Assembly (NCBI GenBank): GCA_902796425.1
Contig: CADBPC010000030.1
Location: forward strand, 1-36,009
DNA: 36,009 bases
DNA from: an uncultured Lachnospiraceae bacterium
GTDB lineage: Bacteria; Bacillota; Clostridia; Lachnospirales; Lachnospiraceae
Reading direction: 5' to 3'
Part shown: piece by piece, positions 23,919 to 31,989 of the stretch
Position numbering within the stretch: position 1 is the stretch's first letter
How the letters are laid out: every line of letters starts with the position of its first letter
The notes under the pieces: model-generated
Told to the model about the DNA's origin: nothing
Database searches by the model: none
The model's input: only the letters and a program-made list of their open reading frames with translations
Translations under genes and position numbers: made by a program

Positions 23919-25016
23919 ATGAAATTAGGTATCGTAGGTTTGCCGAATGTAGGCAAGAGCACACTGTTTAACTCAATCACAAAGGCGGGCGCGGAAGTCC
24001 AGAATTATCCGTTCTGCACCATCAGCCCCAACGTAGGCGTTGTTGCGGTTCCGGACGAGCGGATCAAGAAGCTCGGCGAGATGTATCATTCAAAGAAGGT
24101 CACGCCGGCGGTTATCGAATTCGTCGATATCGCGGGCCTCGTCAAGGGAGCTTCGAAGGGTGAAGGACTGGGCAACCAGTTCCTTGCCAATATCCGCGAG
24201 GTGGATGCGATCGTCCATGTGGTCAGATGCTTTGAAGACGACAATGTGACGCATGTCGACGGGAGCGTCGACCCCCTGCGCGATATTGAGACCATCAACG
24301 TTGAACTGATCTTTGCGGACCTCGAGGTCCTTGAACGCAGGATCGCCAAGACCGCCCGCGCGGCAAAGACAGACAAGGAAGCGGCAAAGGAACTGGATCT
24401 CCTCTACAGAATTAAGGAGTGCCTCGAGAGCGGCAATATGGCTTCCTCCCTGGAGGACCTGAGTGAGGACGAACAGCAGCTCCTGAAAAGCTATGATCTC
24501 CTGACCGGAAAGCCGGTTATCTTCGCTGCCAACGTCTCTGAAGAGGACGCTGCCGATGACGGCGCGGCCAACCCCCATGTACAGGCCGTGCGCGCCTACG
24601 CAGAAAAGACCGGCAGCCAGGTCTTTGCCCTCTGCGCAAAGATAGAAGCAGAGATTGCAGAGCTCGATGAGGACGACAAGAGAGCCTTCCTCGAGGACCT
24701 TGGCATGACAAAGTCCGGCCTGGACAAGCTGATCAGCGCCAGCTACACAACCCTCGGCCTCATGAGCTTCTTAACCGCGGGAGAGGACGAGACAAGAGCC
24801 TGGACAATCAAGATCGGCACAAAGGCCCCCCAGGCTGCGGGAAAGATCCACTCCGACTTCGAGAGAGGCTTCATCAAGGCAGAAGTCGTCAACTGGGAAG
24901 TCCTCCTTCGCGAAGGGTCGCTTTCCGCCGCCCGTGAAAAAGGCCTCGTGGGAATGGAAGGAAAAGACTACGTCGTCCGCGACGGAGATGTAATATTATT
25001 CAGATTTAACGTCTGA
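23919..25016 (+). CDS. ychF: Redox-regulated ATPase YchF (Obg-like)
   Basis: This universally conserved TRAFAC P-loop protein binds ribosomes and hydrolyses ATP rather than GTP. Its 365 residues include GLPNVGKST (G1, from residue 6), NYPFCTI (switch I), [19 protein letters not shown] (G3 and switch II), and NVSEED at the G4 position. The latter replaces NKxD and explains adenine preference. A coiled-coil insertion lies around residues 130-190, and a C-terminal TGS domain holds [15 protein letters not shown] and [11 protein letters not shown]. Everything expected is present. It is cotranscribed with lgt, which starts 13 bases after the stop. Confidence 0.96.
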   Translation: MKLGIVGLPNVGKSTLFNSITKAGAEVQNYPFCTISPNVGVVAVPDERIKKLGEMYHSKKVTPAVIEFVDIAGLVKGASKGEGLGNQFLANIREVDAIVHVVRCFEDDNVTHVDGSVDPLRDIETINVELIFADLEVLERRIAKTARAAKTDKEAAKELDLLYRIKECLESGNMASSLEDLSEDEQQLLKSYDLLTGKPVIFAANVSEEDAADDGAANPHVQAVRAYAEKTGSQVFALCAKIEAEIAELDEDDKRAFLEDLGMTKSGLDKLISASYTTLGLMSFLTAGEDETRAWTIKIGTKAPQAAGKIHSDFERGFIKAEVVNWEVLLREGSLSAAREKGLVGMEGKDYVVRDGDVILFRFNV

Positions 25017-25029
25017 TCAGGAGCTCATT

Positions 25030-26028
25030 ATGCAGGATATTATGAACGAAATGGACATTGCCTTCCCGCATCTGGGAATCTATCTGCGGAATGTCCCGCA
25101 GAGCTTTTCCATCGGCGGCTTTTCCATCGCCCTGTACGGCGTGATCATCGCGCTGTCCATGATGCTCGGAATCGCAATGGCTGCGCATATCGCAAAGCTC
25201 ACGTTCCAGGACCCGGATATTTACTGGGATATTTCGATCTGGATCATTATTTCAGCGATCGTCGGCGCCCGCATTTACTATGTGGCGTTCTTCTGGGACT
25301 ACTATAAGACGGAGCCGCTCCAGATTTTCAATCTCCGCGGGGGCGGACTTGCGATCTACGGCGGTATCATTCTCTGCATAATCACGATCTATATCTACTG
25401 CAGGATCAAGAAACTGAATCCTGCGGAGCTCCTGGATACGGCCGGGTACGGCCTGGTCCTCGGGCAGATTATCGGCAGATGGGGCAATTTCTTTAACCGC
25501 GAGGTTTTCGGAGAGTATACGGACTCCTTATTCGCAATGCGTCTTCCGGAAGCCATTGTGCGTGACAGGGACATCACCGAGAACATCGCAAAGCACATGG
25601 CGGACGGCACCAATTATATCCAGGTGCATCCCACATTCCTCTATGAAGGACTCTGGAACCTGGGCGTCCTGCTGCTGATGCTCTTTATGAGAAAGAGAAA
25701 GAAATTCCACGGGCAGATCATCCTTCTGTACTTCATCGGCTACGGAATCGGCCGCGCCTGGATCGAATATATCCGGACCGACCAGCTCTACATTAATGGA
25801 ACCCACATACCGGTTTCCATGGTGCTCAGCATTGTCATTGCGATAGCGGCCTTTATTATGACCCTGATCGGACTTGCAAGGTCCGCGGGAAAGCCCCTGC
25901 CCTGGGCTGCGCCGGCCGCGGCTGCGCAAAGTGTCTCGAAGGAGGAAGGCAGTGCTGAAGACAGCGATGCCGCGCAGCAAAGCGATGCCCCGGACGATGC
26001 TCCGGAGAATATTTCGAAGGATTTGTAA
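25030..26028 (+). CDS. lgt: Prolipoprotein diacylglyceryl transferase
   Basis: It attaches diacylglycerol from phosphatidylglycerol to the lipobox cysteine of prolipoproteins at the membrane. AGGAG precedes the ATG at 25030. The seven-helix protein has the Lgt signature GRWGNFFNREVFGEY near residue 148, with the essential Arg and Asn, a Tyr in ALYGVII, and the conserved HPTFLYEGLWN and IGRAWIEYIRTD regions. At 332 residues it is ~50 longer than the norm. The extra part is an Ala/Ser/Asp-rich hydrophilic tail after the last helix that looks disordered. The lipoprotein encoded just upstream is one likely substrate. Confidence 0.95.
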   Translation: MQDIMNEMDIAFPHLGIYLRNVPQSFSIGGFSIALYGVIIALSMMLGIAMAAHIAKLTFQDPDIYWDISIWIIISAIVGARIYYVAFFWDYYKTEPLQIFNLRGGGLAIYGGIILCIITIYIYCRIKKLNPAELLDTAGYGLVLGQIIGRWGNFFNREVFGEYTDSLFAMRLPEAIVRDRDITENIAKHMADGTNYIQVHPTFLYEGLWNLGVLLLMLFMRKRKKFHGQIILLYFIGYGIGRAWIEYIRTDQLYINGTHIPVSMVLSIVIAIAAFIMTLIGLARSAGKPLPWAAPAAAAQSVSKEEGSAEDSDAAQQSDAPDDAPENISKDL

Positions 26029-26031
26029 ATA

Positions 26032-26090
26032 TCCGGTTTTTGCCGGAACCCAACATCTTGTACCATGGGAAATACAGCTGCACAAGATGT
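26032..26090. repeat. Spaced inverted repeats after lgt, unexplained
   Basis: Two structures lie here: TCCGG/CCGGA (26032-26036, 26043-26047) with a T-rich loop, and ACATCTTGT/ACAAGATGT (26053-26061, 26082-26090), a perfect 9-bp pair 20 bases apart. Neither has a T-tract. The 205-base lgt-mraZ gap otherwise holds the terminator, the mraZ promoter and its leader. I see no credible gene in it. Confidence 0.45.
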
Positions 26091-26134
26091 GGAAAAAGCT
26101 CAAAAAACCGCATAAATAAAGGAAAATACGGGAT

Positions 26135-26174
26135 AAACAAGGGATTGAATAATTCAATCCCTTGTTTTATTATT
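26135..26174 (+). terminator. Intrinsic terminator of ychF-lgt
   Basis: A perfect 33-base palindrome (arms 26135-26150 and 26152-26167) is followed by TATTATT. The long A/T-flanked stem and trailing T-rich stretch fit a strong terminator, and it is symmetric enough to act on both strands. It overlaps the probable mraZ promoter. Confidence 0.8.
26145..26173 (+). promoter_or_regulatory. Candidate mraZ (dcw cluster) promoter overlapping the terminator
   Basis: TTGAAT (26145-26150) and TATTAT (26168-26173) are 17 bases apart. The -35 lies in the left arm of the palindrome and the -10 just after the right arm. Confidence 0.5.
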
Positions 26175-26179
26175 AACGT

Positions 26180-26227
26180 AAAGGTGGGGGAAAATCCCAA
26201 AAAATGTCAAAATAGGATGCAAAGTGG
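26180..26227 (+). promoter_or_regulatory. Possible MraZ autoregulatory boxes
   Basis: AAAGGTGG (26180-26187, within a longer G run) and AAAGTGG (26221-26227) lie in the mraZ leader. MraZ proteins are known to bind short repeated TGGG or AAAGTG-type boxes upstream of their own gene. The second box lies just before the ATG, where a weak ribosome binding site would be masked. Confidence 0.4.
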
Positions 26228-26233
26228 CAGAGA

Positions 26234-26689
26234 ATGTTCAAAGGCTACACGGGAGAATTTCATAATTCGCTGGACGCGAAGGGAAGAGTCAGCGTTCCGC
26301 CCGCGTTCCGCGACGTTCTCGGCTCCCATTTCTGGATCGGCTGCGGCCTGGATCCCAAGTGCCTCGTTATCTACAGCGACGAGGAGTGGGCTGCATTCTG
26401 TGAAAGGTTAAAAGCCCTGCCGGGCAACTCCGAAAAGGCGCGTGACATCATCCGCTATTTCGCTTCGGGCACCCGGGAGGTGGAGCTGGACAAGCAGGGA
26501 AGGATTCTTCTTCCGCTGCAGCTGAGGCAGGCAGCGGGAATCAGCAAGGACTGCGTCTTTGCGGGAGCAATCGGCCGCGCCGAGCTCTGGAGTGAGGAAG
26601 CCTACAGCGAGTATCATACGACGAGCCTGACGGCAGACAGAATCAACGCCGCTGCGGAAGAGCTGCGGGATATGGGATTTACTTTCTGA
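26234..26689 (+). CDS. mraZ: Transcriptional regulator MraZ
   Basis: This DNA-binding protein of the SpoVT/AbrB superfold forms ring-shaped oligomers and represses the dcw promoter. The 151 residues hold the two family repeats: [17 protein letters not shown] (~residue 11) and [17 protein letters not shown] (~residue 84), each with D-x-x-GR-x-x-x-P. Length is normal. The ATG at 26234 gives the canonical [11 protein letters not shown]. The ribosome binding site is poor. It is the first gene of the dcw cluster, and rsmH starts one base after its stop. Confidence 0.96.
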   Translation: MFKGYTGEFHNSLDAKGRVSVPPAFRDVLGSHFWIGCGLDPKCLVIYSDEEWAAFCERLKALPGNSEKARDIIRYFASGTREVELDKQGRILLPLQLRQAAGISKDCVFAGAIGRAELWSEEAYSEYHTTSLTADRINAAAEELRDMGFTF

Positions 26690-26690
26690 T

Positions 26691-27626
26691 ATGGAATTCA
26701 GACATACGCCGGTCCTTTTAAACGAGGTTATTGAGAACCTGAATATCAGGCCTGACGGTACATACATAGACGGGACCCTGGGAGGCGCGGGTCACTCTCA
26801 TGAGATCGCGACCCGGCTTACAGCAGGCGGAAGATTGATTGGAATTGATCAGGACAAAGACGCGGTCATGGCAGCAACGAAGCGTCTTTCAGGGCTCGCC
26901 GACAAAGTGACGATTATTCGCAGCAATTACGAGAACATTCCGGAGATCGCAAAAGAACTCGGAATTGAAGGCGTGGACGGGATCCTTCTGGATCTCGGAG
27001 TTTCGTCCTATCAGCTGGACAATCCGGAGAGGGGATTTTCCTACAACACGGACGAGCCGCTGGACATGAGAATGGACCAGGACGCCGCTGTGTCCGCCCG
27101 GACGATCGTCAACACCTACAGCGAGGAGGAGCTGACAAGGATCCTCCGCGACTACGGGGAAGAGAAATTCGCCGCAAGGATTGCCGGGGCAATCGTAAAG
27201 AAAAGGCAGGAAAAGCCGCTTGAGACGACAGGGGAGCTGGTGAAAATCATCAGGGCCTGCGTTCCCATGAAAATGCAGGAGAAATTCGGAAACCCCTGCA
27301 AAAGGACCTTCCAGGCGATAAGAATCGCGTGCAACAGGGAGCTTGAGGTGCTGGAGGACTCCATCGACGGACTGATTGATCTTTTAAATCCGGGCGGGAG
27401 GCTCTGCATCATTACCTTCCATTCGCTAGAGGACAGGATCTGCAAGAACGCCTTCCGCAGGAACGAGAATCCCTGCATCTGCCCGCCGCAGTTTCCGGTA
27501 TGCGTCTGCGGCAGGAAGTCGAAGGGCAGGGTAATCACGAAAAAGGCAATTCTGCCTTCTGAGGAAGAACTTGCCTTCAACAAAAGAAGCGCCAGCGCAA
27601 AGCTGCGCGTGTTTGAAAAAGCATAA
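26691..27626 (+). CDS. rsmH: 16S rRNA (cytosine(1402)-N4)-methyltransferase
   Basis: RsmH (MraW) methylates N4 of C1402 at the ribosomal P site. The 311-residue protein starts in the typical way ([17 protein letters not shown]). It has [10 protein letters not shown] as the SAM loop, [26 protein letters not shown], the [14 protein letters not shown] region and SFHSLEDRI. It ends in a family-typical Cys-rich stretch ([13 protein letters not shown]) that resembles a zinc or cluster site, then [12 protein letters not shown]. Nothing is missing. The ATG follows the mraZ stop by one base, so coupling is likely. Confidence 0.96.
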   Translation: MEFRHTPVLLNEVIENLNIRPDGTYIDGTLGGAGHSHEIATRLTAGGRLIGIDQDKDAVMAATKRLSGLADKVTIIRSNYENIPEIAKELGIEGVDGILLDLGVSSYQLDNPERGFSYNTDEPLDMRMDQDAAVSARTIVNTYSEEELTRILRDYGEEKFAARIAGAIVKKRQEKPLETTGELVKIIRACVPMKMQEKFGNPCKRTFQAIRIACNRELEVLEDSIDGLIDLLNPGGRLCIITFHSLEDRICKNAFRRNENPCICPPQFPVCVCGRKSKGRVITKKAILPSEEELAFNKRSASAKLRVFEKA

Positions 27627-27674
27627 GCAGGAGAAAAACGGCAGGACAGCTGCCTCAAAGGAAGTAATCAGAGA

Positions 27675-28412
27675 ATGGGTCAGAAGAGAGTTTATCGGGA
27701 AGACAGAGGGTATACCCGGAGCAGGACGCCGGTAAGGCGCGCTGCTGCGGGATCTTCTGCGCCCTCCCGGACGCCCGCAAGGCGCACTGCTGCGGGATCT
27801 TCTGCATCTGCCCGGACACCGGTAAGGCGCACCGGCACCGGTTCTTCCGCACCTTACAGGGCCGCGGTATCCGCAAGGAGCGCCGACAGGGGCTACGGAA
27901 GGACGGGATCCTCCGCACGGATGGCGACGCAGCAGGCGTACGTTTACGGAAGCGCCGCACTTGCAGCGCAGCCCCAGGAAGTGCCTGCGGTCCGGCAAAA
28001 GGCTGCCGCGCCGGCTCCGGTCAGACAGACGAGGAGCGAGGCACAGAAAAAGCGCAGCCAGGACGCCGTATTAAGAAACAGGGAAAAAGCCGGCAGGATG
28101 AACGCCGCGCTCATCGTATTCATGACGATGGTCCTTTGCGTTATGGCCTTCGGTCTGGTACACTTTATCAATCTGCGGGCGAGCGTCACCTATTCCGTCA
28201 AGGAAATCTCCAGACTGGAGTCAGAGCTTGCCACACTGCGCGAGAGCAATGCGGAGACGCTTGGCCAGATCAATGCATCCATCAATCTGGAGGAGGTAAA
28301 ATACCGGGCGATCGCGGATCTTGGCATGACCTACGCAGATGAAGGGCAGATCGTTAACTACAGCGCGGGAACAGACGACTATGTTCACCAGTCCAAACAG
28401 CTGGATGATTGA
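27675..28412 (+). CDS. ftsL: FtsL-like septum protein with long basic repetitive N-terminal tail
   Basis: Position between rsmH and the class B PBP, together with topology, identifies a bitopic FtsL/DivIC-type divisome protein. AAAGGAAG lies upstream of the ATG at 27675. Residues 1-140 are a cytoplasmic low-complexity tail rich in Arg, Ala, Ser and Pro, containing three 15-residue repeats (R17-Y61). One membrane helix follows (~142-163, IVFMTMVLCVMAFGLVHFI). A predicted coiled coil comes next (~172-205, ISRLESELATLRESNAETL), then a C-terminal IADLGMTYADEGQIV segment like that of FtsL family members. B. subtilis FtsL has 117 residues, so this one is about twice as long, nearly all of the extra being the tail. 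In relatives FtsL links DivIB, DivIC and the septal synthase. Confidence 0.8.
   Translation: MGQKRVYREDRGYTRSRTPVRRAAAGSSAPSRTPARRTAAGSSASARTPVRRTGTGSSAPYRAAVSARSADRGYGRTGSSARMATQQAYVYGSAALAAQPQEVPAVRQKAAAPAPVRQTRSEAQKKRSQDAVLRNREKAGRMNAALIVFMTMVLCVMAFGLVHFINLRASVTYSVKEISRLESELATLRESNAETLGQINASINLEEVKYRAIADLGMTYADEGQIVNYSAGTDDYVHQSKQLDD
27723..27857 (+). repeat. Three 45-bp tandem repeats in the FtsL-like tail
   Basis: Three consecutive units of 45 bp encode variants of RTPVRRAAAGSSAPS (residues 17-31, 32-46, 47-61). Units one and two share long identical stretches; the third is more diverged. Frame is kept, so the number may vary between strains. Confidence 0.85.
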
Positions 28413-28421
28413 TACGGATAT

Positions 28422-30995
28422 ATGAGTAACGCTACGGGCAAAAACGCCGGAAGAGGAACATCGAAACAGTTTGAGAGAAAGATGCAGGAAAAGCTGGTGG
28501 TACTGTTTATTCTGGTACTGCTGGCTTTTGTATTTCTGATCGGCCGTATTTTCAGCATCAATCGCAACAACGGCGAGGAGTATAAAAAGCAGGTCCTGTC
28601 GCAGCAGTCCTATGACAGCCGCGAGCTTCCCTTCCGCCGCGGGACGATTACGGATTCAAAGGGAACGATTCTTGCCAATTCCGAGCTGGTATATAATGTA
28701 ATTATCGACGCATACCAGATGAACAACGGCCCGAAGAACGATGAGGGAATCAGTATCTATCTGGAACCTTCACTGGATGCCGCTCCCTCGTTGGGACTCG
28801 ACCGTGCTTTCATCGCGGGATATGTGAGGGATAACCCGGACTCCCGCTATTATGTGGCGCGAAAGAACCTTCCCTACAGCGAGAAGGTCGCTTTTGAACA
28901 GTCCATTACGGACGCCGCTGCGAGAGTTTCGAACATCCGCGAATCCATCAGCGAGGAGAAGGAAGGAACAAACGACGAGGCAAGGATCGCACAGCTCGAG
29001 CTCCTTTTAGAGGAAGCGGAGAATGAAAACCGGAGATTCAGCAATATCAAGGGGATCTGGTTCGAGCCGGCCTATATCCGCTCCTACCCTTCCGGGTCGC
29101 TTGCGAGCAACCTGATCGGTTTTGCCAATAACAACAACGAGGGGAGCTTCGGCCTCGAGGGATATTACAACGATACCCTCAACGGCACGGCGGGGCGCGA
29201 GTACGGCTATCTCAACGACGATTCCACACTGGAGAGAACGATTGTAGACGCGATCGACGGCAACAACCTTGTCCTTACGATCGATGCGAATATCCAGAAC
29301 ATCGTTGAAAAATATATCCTGAAATTCAACGAGCAGTTTGCGAACAATCACCATGAGGGGTACGGCGCGCGCAACATCGGCTGTATCATACAGAATGTAA
29401 ACAACGGCGAGATCCTTGCGATGGCTTGCTATCCGAACTACGATCTGTCCGATCCGTACAACACGGATCTGATCGTCGGCATGCCCAAGCTCAACGACAG
29501 GGACCAGCCCACCTATGAGTATATGTCCCAGGAGGATGTGGACGCCCTCGATTCCGAGCAGCAGTCCCGCTACCTGAACGCTCTGTGGAGAAACTACTGC
29601 ATCTCGGAGTATTATGAACCCGGATCGGTCGCGAAGCCCTTCACCATGGCGGCGGGAATCGAATCCGGCCATATGACCGGAAATGAATCCTATCTCTGCG
29701 AGGGCTCCATGAACATCGGCGGATGGGACATCTATTGCCACAACACCCACGGCGACGGGTGGCTCACGGCGTGCGAGGCGATCGAGCGCTCCTGCAACGT
29801 GGCGCTGATGCAGATGGCGCTGGCAACGGGAATCGATGATTTTACCAGGTTCCAGCGGATTTTTAACTTCGGACTGAAGACCAATATCGACCTTGCGGAC
29901 GAGGCGAGGACGGACACGCTGATTTACCAGCCGTCGGCAATGGGCATCACTGACCTTGCGACCAACTCCTTCGGACAGAACTTTGACGTGACCATGATCC
30001 AGATGATCACCGCGTTCTCCTCCCTGGTAAACGGCGGAAATTATTACGAGCCCCATGTGGTCAAAAAGATCACGAGCCCTACCGGAGCGACGGTTCGCAA
30101 TATTGAGCCGAGACTCCTGAAAAAGACGATCTCCGCCGCAACCAGCGAAAAGGTAAAAGAGGGCACTCTTGCCGTTGTCGCGGGCGTTTACGGAACCGGC
30201 CACACGGCAAGGCCCGCGGGCTATATGATCGGCGGAAAAACAGGTACCGCGGAGACCTATCCCCGCGATCACACCAATTATGTCGTCAGCTTCATGGGAT
30301 ACGCGCCGGCGGATGATCCGCAGATTGCGATCTATGTAGTTGTCGACAGGGCGAATACCTGGAGGCAGGACGATGCAAAATACGCCACGGGAATCGTGCG
30401 CGGCGTCCTCACCGAGGTTCTCCCGTATCTGGGAATCTATATGACCGAGCCGCTCACCGAGGCGGAGGAAGCGGAACTTCGCGAAATGAATATCGCCAAT
30501 ACGCTCGCGTACGGCGCAGGATCCATCCGCACCGCTCCCAGGGCGCTGATCCTCAACCTGGATACGGACGGCGACGGAAAATACGATGCAGTTGACGGCA
30601 ACGGGGACGGAGCTGCCGACACGCCGCTCGATTCCAACGGGGACGATATCACGGACTGCGTGGATGTCGACGGCGACGGGAAAGCGGACTTTTACGACAC
30701 GGACAATGACGGAAGAGTCGATTCCGAAAAGCCCGCGGACGGCCAGATGGACCTGACAAGACAGGTGACGGAGAGCGGCGAGAATGCATCCCAGGTGGTG
30801 AACCAGCTGCCGGTCTGGAAGACCTATTCGGTCGATCCGCAGACAGGATACTATGTCAATCCGACGGACGGCACATTGATCGATCCCGAGACGGGGCATT
30901 CCTACGGAATAACGACAATGAGCGGGTTCGAGACAGAGAATTCACAGATCAGCTCCGGACAGACGGCCGACCCGGAACAGACGGCGGGACAGTAA
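28422..30995 (+). CDS. Class B penicillin-binding protein (FtsI/SpoVD type) with C-terminal calcium-binding repeats
   Basis: This is a peptidoglycan D,D-transpeptidase of the septum, paired with the SEDS protein encoded two genes on. A cytoplasmic basic start is followed by a membrane helix (~25-47), then the pedestal domain with RGTITDSKGTILA, the usual R-G-x-I-x-D motif. The transpeptidase domain has S402-VAK405 (nucleophile and base), S457-CN459 and K606-TGTAE, all intact. At 857 residues it is longer than SpoVD (~645) or PBP2B (~715). No PASTA domain is present. Instead, residues ~714-773 hold five DxDxDG-type repeats, followed by a ~80-residue tail with YYVNPTDGTLIDPETGHSY. Lineage-specific naming (ftsI, pbpB or spoVD) cannot be settled from sequence alone. 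Confidence 0.93.
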   Translation: MSNATGKNAGRGTSKQFERKMQEKLVVLFILVLLAFVFLIGRIFSINRNNGEEYKKQVLSQQSYDSRELPFRRGTITDSKGTILANSELVYNVIIDAYQMNNGPKNDEGISIYLEPSLDAAPSLGLDRAFIAGYVRDNPDSRYYVARKNLPYSEKVAFEQSITDAAARVSNIRESISEEKEGTNDEARIAQLELLLEEAENENRRFSNIKGIWFEPAYIRSYPSGSLASNLIGFANNNNEGSFGLEGYYNDTLNGTAGREYGYLNDDSTLERTIVDAIDGNNLVLTIDANIQNIVEKYILKFNEQFANNHHEGYGARNIGCIIQNVNNGEILAMACYPNYDLSDPYNTDLIVGMPKLNDRDQPTYEYMSQEDVDALDSEQQSRYLNALWRNYCISEYYEPGSVAKPFTMAAGIESGHMTGNESYLCEGSMNIGGWDIYCHNTHGDGWLTACEAIERSCNVALMQMALATGIDDFTRFQRIFNFGLKTNIDLADEARTDTLIYQPSAMGITDLATNSFGQNFDVTMIQMITAFSSLVNGGNYYEPHVVKKITSPTGATVRNIEPRLLKKTISAATSEKVKEGTLAVVAGVYGTGHTARPAGYMIGGKTGTAETYPRDHTNYVVSFMGYAPADDPQIAIYVVVDRANTWRQDDAKYATGIVRGVLTEVLPYLGIYMTEPLTEAEEAELREMNIANTLAYGAGSIRTAPRALILNLDTDGDGKYDAVDGNGDGAADTPLDSNGDDITDCVDVDGDGKADFYDTDNDGRVDSEKPADGQMDLTRQVTESGENASQVVNQLPVWKTYSVDPQTGYYVNPTDGTLIDPETGHSYGITTMSGFETENSQISSGQTADPEQTAGQ
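30561..30753 (+). repeat. Five DxDxDG calcium-binding-type repeats at the PBP C-terminus
   Basis: Five motifs of 11-12 residues spacing follow each other: DTDGDGKYD, DGNGDGAAD, DSNGDDITD, DVDGDGKAD, DTDNDGRVD. All fit D-x-[DN]-x-D-[GD]-x-x-D, the loop of thrombospondin type 3 and EF-hand-like calcium sites, here in the extracellular part of the protein. Confidence 0.85.
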
Positions 30996-31017
30996 CGGCG
31001 CAGATTGAGAGGAAGAG

Positions 31018-31986
31018 ATGACAGACCTTCTTAAAGACACAGTTATAGCATTGCTTGTCGCCTTTGCGGTGAGTGCGGTGACAGGAAAGTTCCTGATCCC
31101 CGCCCTGATCAGGCTCAAGGCCCAGCAGACGGAGAGAGATGACGGGCCCAAGAGCCATCTTTCCAAGACAGGCACCCCCAATATGGGCGGCATCATGATT
31201 ATCGCCGGCCTCATGGCAGGCGGCCTGATCTCCAGCCTGCATCACCCGGAGGTTCTCCCGGTGCTTTTCATGACACTGGGATTCGGTATTGTCGGATTTT
31301 CCGATGACTTCATCAAAGTCACAAAGCGCCGCAGCGAGGGACTGACCGTAAAACAGAAGTTCCTGATGCAGATCGTTATCTCTGTGGTATTCGGCCTGAT
31401 CATCCTTTACCTGAACGGGATTCCGCTGGATCTGAAGATTCCTTTTGCCGCGGGGAGCCTCATCAGGCTCGGAGTGATCGGCTTCCCGGCGCTTGTCTTT
31501 ATCAGCGTTGCGACCGTCAACGGAACCAACCTGACGGACGGTGTGGACGGCCTGCTGTCCTGCGTAACCGTTGCCGTGACCCTCTTTTTTACGATAGCGG
31601 CCTACAGCGCGGGTTCCGGCGCTGCCACTGCCGGCGGCGCGATGATAGGGGCGCTTCTGGGCTTCCTTCTTTATAATGCACATCCGGCAAAGGTATTCAT
31701 GGGAGATACCGGTTCTCTTGCGATCGGCGGATTTGTCGTCGGCATGGCGTATGTCCTGCAGCTTGCGCTGTTTATCCCGATTGTCGGGTTTATCTATATG
31801 CTCGAAGTAATCTCTGTCATCATGCAGGTGAGCTACTTCAAGGCGACGCATGGAAAGAGAATCTTCAAAATGGCGCCGATCCACCATCATTTCGAACTCT
31901 CCGGATGGGGTGAGGTCCAGGTAGTTGCATTATTTACGATTATTACGGTTCTGCTCGCAGCGGTATCGCTTCTGGGCCTTTGGTAA
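31018..31986 (+). CDS. mraY: Phospho-N-acetylmuramoyl-pentapeptide transferase
   Basis: It forms lipid I from UDP-MurNAc-pentapeptide and undecaprenyl phosphate at the inner membrane face. GAGAGGAAGAG directly precedes the ATG at 31018. The ten-helix protein of 322 residues has the KSHLSKTGTPNMGG start signature, D96-D97 (FSDDFIKV), NGTNLTDGVDGLL, D230 (FMGDTGSLAIGG) and PIHHHFELSGW. All are catalytic or substrate-binding regions of the family. murF and murD normally flank mraY; neither is present here, and the SEDS gene follows after three bases. Confidence 0.96.
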   Translation: MTDLLKDTVIALLVAFAVSAVTGKFLIPALIRLKAQQTERDDGPKSHLSKTGTPNMGGIMIIAGLMAGGLISSLHHPEVLPVLFMTLGFGIVGFSDDFIKVTKRRSEGLTVKQKFLMQIVISVVFGLIILYLNGIPLDLKIPFAAGSLIRLGVIGFPALVFISVATVNGTNLTDGVDGLLSCVTVAVTLFFTIAAYSAGSGAATAGGAMIGALLGFLLYNAHPAKVFMGDTGSLAIGGFVVGMAYVLQLALFIPIVGFIYMLEVISVIMQVSYFKATHGKRIFKMAPIHHHFELSGWGEVQVVALFTIITVLLAAVSLLGLW

Positions 31987-31989
31987 AGC

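Noticed and set aside
26040-26411. 123-codon frame over the lgt-mraZ gap
   Set aside because: It has no ribosome binding site, crosses the terminator, and its second half is mraZ read out of frame. The first part is retained only as an unexplained structured sequence.
29007-30899. 630-codon open frame on the minus strand
   Set aside because: It is antisense to the transpeptidase and calcium-repeat part of the PBP and has no ribosome binding site or known motif.
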